Assembly (NCBI GenBank): GCA_023264735.1 | Contig: JAHFVD010000029.1 | Span: 45,667-81,537, forward strand | Length of the DNA: 35,871 bases | Source of the DNA: Mycobacterium sp. | Lineage (GTDB): Bacteria > Actinomycetota > Actinomycetes > Mycobacteriales > Mycobacteriaceae | Reading direction: 5' to 3' | In this document: positions 34,253-35,871 of the stretch, in pieces | How the letters are laid out: each line of letters begins with the position of its first letter | How positions within the stretch are numbered: the stretch's first letter is position 1 | Program-made: the position numbers and the translations under genes | Notes under the pieces: model-generated | Told to the model about the DNA's origin: nothing | Database searches by the model: none | Seen by the model: only the letters and a program-made list of their open reading frames with translations

Positions 34253-34267
34253 CTAAGCGATACTTAG
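34253..34267. promoter_or_regulatory. GntR-type operator over the regulator's own -10 box
   Basis: CTAAG-CGATA-CTTAG is an inverted repeat with five-base arms. It covers GATACT (34259-34264), a -10 box six bases before GTG 34271. Autorepression by the GntR protein is the natural reading. Confidence 0.45.
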
Positions 34268-34270
34268 CAG

Positions 34271-34636
34271 GTGTCGGAGTTGGGGCTTGGACTGCGCATA
34301 GACGCAGGGGCGGCGCGTCCATTGTTTGATCAGCTCAGAACGCAGGTCATCGAGGGTATTCGCGAGGGACGGTTGCCGCCCGGCACCAGGTTGCCGACGG
34401 TGCGTGAGCTGGCCGGCCAGCTGGGGTTGGCGGTCAACACCGTGGCGCGGGCCTACCGGGAGCTGGAGACCGCGGGCATCGTCGAAACCCGCGGCCGATT
34501 CGGGACGTTCGTGGCGCGAGCCGATCCGGCCGACGCCGCGATGGCCGCCGCGGCCAACGCCTACGTGGAGGCCGCCCGCGCGCTCGGCCTGGGCAAGCAC
34601 GAGGCGCTGCAGTATCTGGACTCGGCGTTCGGCTGA
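34271..34636 (+). CDS. GntR-family transcriptional regulator, YtrA subfamily
   Basis: A 121-residue regulator with an N-terminal winged helix ([20 protein letters not shown] ... [28 protein letters not shown]) and a short helical C-terminal extension ([20 protein letters not shown]). The length and lack of a ligand-binding domain place it in the YtrA subfamily, whose members usually control ABC or membrane proteins. A GTG start with GATACT six bases upstream suggests a leaderless message. It diverges from the deacylase gene. M. tuberculosis Rv1152 has the same length and place. Confidence 0.9.
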   Translation: MSELGLGLRIDAGAARPLFDQLRTQVIEGIREGRLPPGTRLPTVRELAGQLGLAVNTVARAYRELETAGIVETRGRFGTFVARADPADAAMAAAANAYVEAARALGLGKHEALQYLDSAFG

Positions 34637-34639
34637 GCC

Positions 34640-35092
34640 TCAGTCGCCGACCGAGTCGGCCAGGCGGTGCAGCAGCTCGGTGAGGACCAGTCGCTCTTTG
34701 CCGGACAGGATCGAGAACAACTCGTGCGCGGCGGCGGTGTAAGCGGTCGCCCAGGTCTCGGCCTGGCGGCGCCCCGTGGCGGTCGTCTGCAGCAGGGTGA
34801 CCCGGCGATCGGAGTCGTCGGCGAAGCGATCGACGAGGCCCTCGCGGACGAGCGCGTCGATCAGCGTCGACGCGGTGCCCTGGGTGATGCCGACCGCCCG
34901 GGCCAGATCGGTGAGCCGGACCGGACCGCGGCGGTTGACCTCGAATAGGACCTTGGAGCGCGGGGTAGACACCCCCTGGTCACCGAGTCGCTCGTCGAGA
35001 GCGCGGACGAGGGTCTTACCGGCCCGGCCGAACGCGTCGGCGAGCTCGACGGCCTGCTGACGGGAACCGGAGTCGCGTGCTGAGCTTGAAAT
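34640..35092 (-). CDS. MarR-family transcriptional regulator with probable ATT start
   Basis: From ATT 35092 the product is 150 residues, the usual MarR length. Winged-helix DNA-binding segment: STPRSKVLFEVNRRGPVRLT ... AVGITQGTASTLIDALVREG, with the wing DDSDRRVTLLQTTATG. GTG 34972 would remove the first helix (QQAVELADAFGRAGKTLVRA), which MarR proteins need for dimerisation. No ATG, GTG or TTG lies between the upstream TGA stop and 34972 in this frame. An ATT at 35092 has GGGAGGT with an eight-base spacer, so ATT is the likely start. The gene diverges from an aldo/keto reductase. Confidence 0.75.
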   Translation of the reverse strand: MSSSARDSGSRQQAVELADAFGRAGKTLVRALDERLGDQGVSTPRSKVLFEVNRRGPVRLTDLARAVGITQGTASTLIDALVREGLVDRFADDSDRRVTLLQTTATGRRQAETWATAYTAAAHELFSILSGKERLVLTELLHRLADSVGD

Positions 35093-35141
35093 CTGGCTTC
35101 ACCTCCCAGGGTTGACAGGAGCCTATCGCGCCAGCAAGATA

Positions 35142-35155
35142 GTTTGATATCGAAC
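35142..35155. promoter_or_regulatory. Candidate MarR operator
   Basis: GTTTGATATCGAAC is a 14-base near-palindrome (one mismatched pair). TTTGAT recurs at 35158. It lies between the MarR and aldo/keto reductase starts, the usual position for control of both genes. Confidence 0.5.
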
Positions 35156-35197
35156 CATTTGATCTCAACGTATCCCATTGGGAATGGAGGATCTTCC

Positions 35198-35871
35198 ATG
35201 CAACGGTTTCCGCTGGCCGGTTACAACGTTCATCGCGTCGGATTCGGTGCCATGCAGCTTCCCGGCCCGGGTGTGTTCGGCCCGCCGCGCGACCGCGAAC
35301 AGGCGCTGGCTGTACTGCGCCGGGCTGTCGATGCCGGCGTCGACCACATCGACACCTCGCAGTTCTACGGCCCCGACGTGGTCAACGAGCTGATCCGTGC
35401 GGCGCTGCATCCCTACCCGGACAGCCTGGCGCTGGTGAGCAAGGTCGGCGCCCGCCGCGACGATCAGGGAGCGTGGCTGCCGTACAACGAGCCCCATGAA
35501 CTGCGGGCAGGTATCGAGGAGAACCTGCGCACCCTCGGCGTCGAGCGGCTGGCCGCGGTCAACCTGCGGGTCATGGAGAACGAGGCCGATGCGTTGTTCA
35601 CCGATCAGCTCGGGGCGATGATCACCGCCCGCGACGAGGGGTTGATCGCCGGGATCGGGCTGAGCAATGTCAGCCACGAGCAACTGCTGCATGCCCTGGA
35701 GCTCACCGACATCGTGTGCGTGCAGAACCCGTTCAACCTCGTGGACCGCGCGTCGCAGCCCGTGCTCGATGAATGCGTCGCCCGCGATATCGCGTTCGTG
35801 CCGTTCTTCCCGCTCGGCTCGGCGTTCCACGAGGTGAATCCGGTGCTCACACACCACCTCATCGAAGGCGC
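35198..35871 (+). CDS. Aldo/keto reductase, 3' end outside the window
   Basis: The first 224 residues are visible: MQRFPLAGYNVHRVGFGAMQ, then HIDTSQFYG with Asp52 and Tyr57, and Lys82 in LVSKVGA, three of the four AKR catalytic residues. The fourth, His in the VDLYQLH segment, is replaced (AAVNLRVMEN), a change found in YdbC-like members. GIGLSNVSHEQL and VQNPFNLVDR are standard AKR blocks. It should reduce carbonyl compounds with NADPH. GGAGG with a suitable spacer precedes the ATG. It diverges from the MarR gene and is probably its target. Confidence 0.88.
   Translation, partial: MQRFPLAGYNVHRVGFGAMQLPGPGVFGPPRDREQALAVLRRAVDAGVDHIDTSQFYGPDVVNELIRAALHPYPDSLALVSKVGARRDDQGAWLPYNEPHELRAGIEENLRTLGVERLAAVNLRVMENEADALFTDQLGAMITARDEGLIAGIGLSNVSHEQLLHALELTDIVCVQNPFNLVDRASQPVLDECVARDIAFVPFFPLGSAFHEVNPVLTHHLIEG

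Noticed and set aside
34861..35199. 112-residue minus-strand frame crossing the MarR N-terminus
   Set aside because: A different frame that does not contain the winged-helix motif. Considered as an upstream part of a frameshifted MarR gene, but its residues do not fit a MarR first helix.

Overview
The window is about 67-70% GC by eye and reads as a chromosomal segment of a non-tuberculous mycobacterium (Mycolicibacterium/Mycobacterium type). The evidence is a tandem pair of Mce-associated membrane proteins, an MPT70-like fasciclin protein, a WS/DGAT-type acyltransferase, a DUF3556 membrane protein behind a KstR-type operator, and the block echA / mcr / SDR / methyltransferase / SIR2 deacylase / GntR. 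From memory that block follows the order of the M. tuberculosis Rv1142c-Rv1144-Rv1147-Rv1151c-Rv1152 region. Many genes also carry a TANNNT -10 box six or seven bases before an ATG/GTG, the layout of mycobacterial leaderless transcripts. I see no rRNA, tRNA, CRISPR array, transposase, prophage or origin.

Layout. Positions 1-4766 hold a pentapeptide-repeat protein, a VOC protein, two exported small proteins, a YiiX-like papain-fold protein divergent from a 56-residue membrane protein, a class III nucleotide cyclase and a lipocalin-like protein. Positions 4832-8893 hold a large LuxR-family ATPase regulator, an alpha/beta hydrolase and a PhnB-like VOC protein. Positions 8972-13857 hold two Mce-associated proteins, an epoxide-hydrolase-like enzyme, an SDR divergent from a WS/DGAT-like protein, and a DoxX protein. 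Positions 13944-15034 are a two-gene XRE/nucleotidyltransferase module with an AT-rich promoter, probably a toxin-antitoxin unit. Positions 15113-19743 hold an SDR, a KstR operator, DUF3556, a FadA5-like thiolase and an enoyl-CoA hydratase, a likely lipid/steroid catabolic unit. Positions 19744-21716 hold a SnoaL-like protein and a small unknown ORF, divergent from a LuxR regulator. Positions 21720-28599 hold a fasciclin protein, two MFS transporters, a GlxA-type regulator, a gamma-carbonic-anhydrase-like protein, an NmrA-like protein and a CPBP protease. Positions 28653-35871 hold an acyl-CoA block (crotonase, Mcr racemase, SDR, nitronate monooxygenase-like), a 43-residue acidic microprotein, a methyltransferase behind an iterated repeat array, a SIR2 deacylase, GntR and MarR regulators, and the start of an aldo/keto reductase.

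How the genes work together. The clearest functional unit is 15943-19743, where the KstR-type palindrome overlaps the promoter of the first gene and thiolase and hydratase follow. The second is 28653-32460, with branched-chain or sterol side-chain acyl-CoA chemistry (racemase plus HSD10-like SDR plus crotonase). Gene pairs with 4-base stop/start overlaps (9631, 14513, 26619) are translationally coupled.

The most unusual observations are two divergent promoters whose -10 boxes share the same TA base pairs, a MarR gene that seems to start at ATT, a 60-base near-perfect inverted repeat at 2940-2999, an ~80-base TTACTC..GAGTCA repeat array at 32746-32820, and two small genes that a length cut-off would miss (2782-2952 and 32548-32679).
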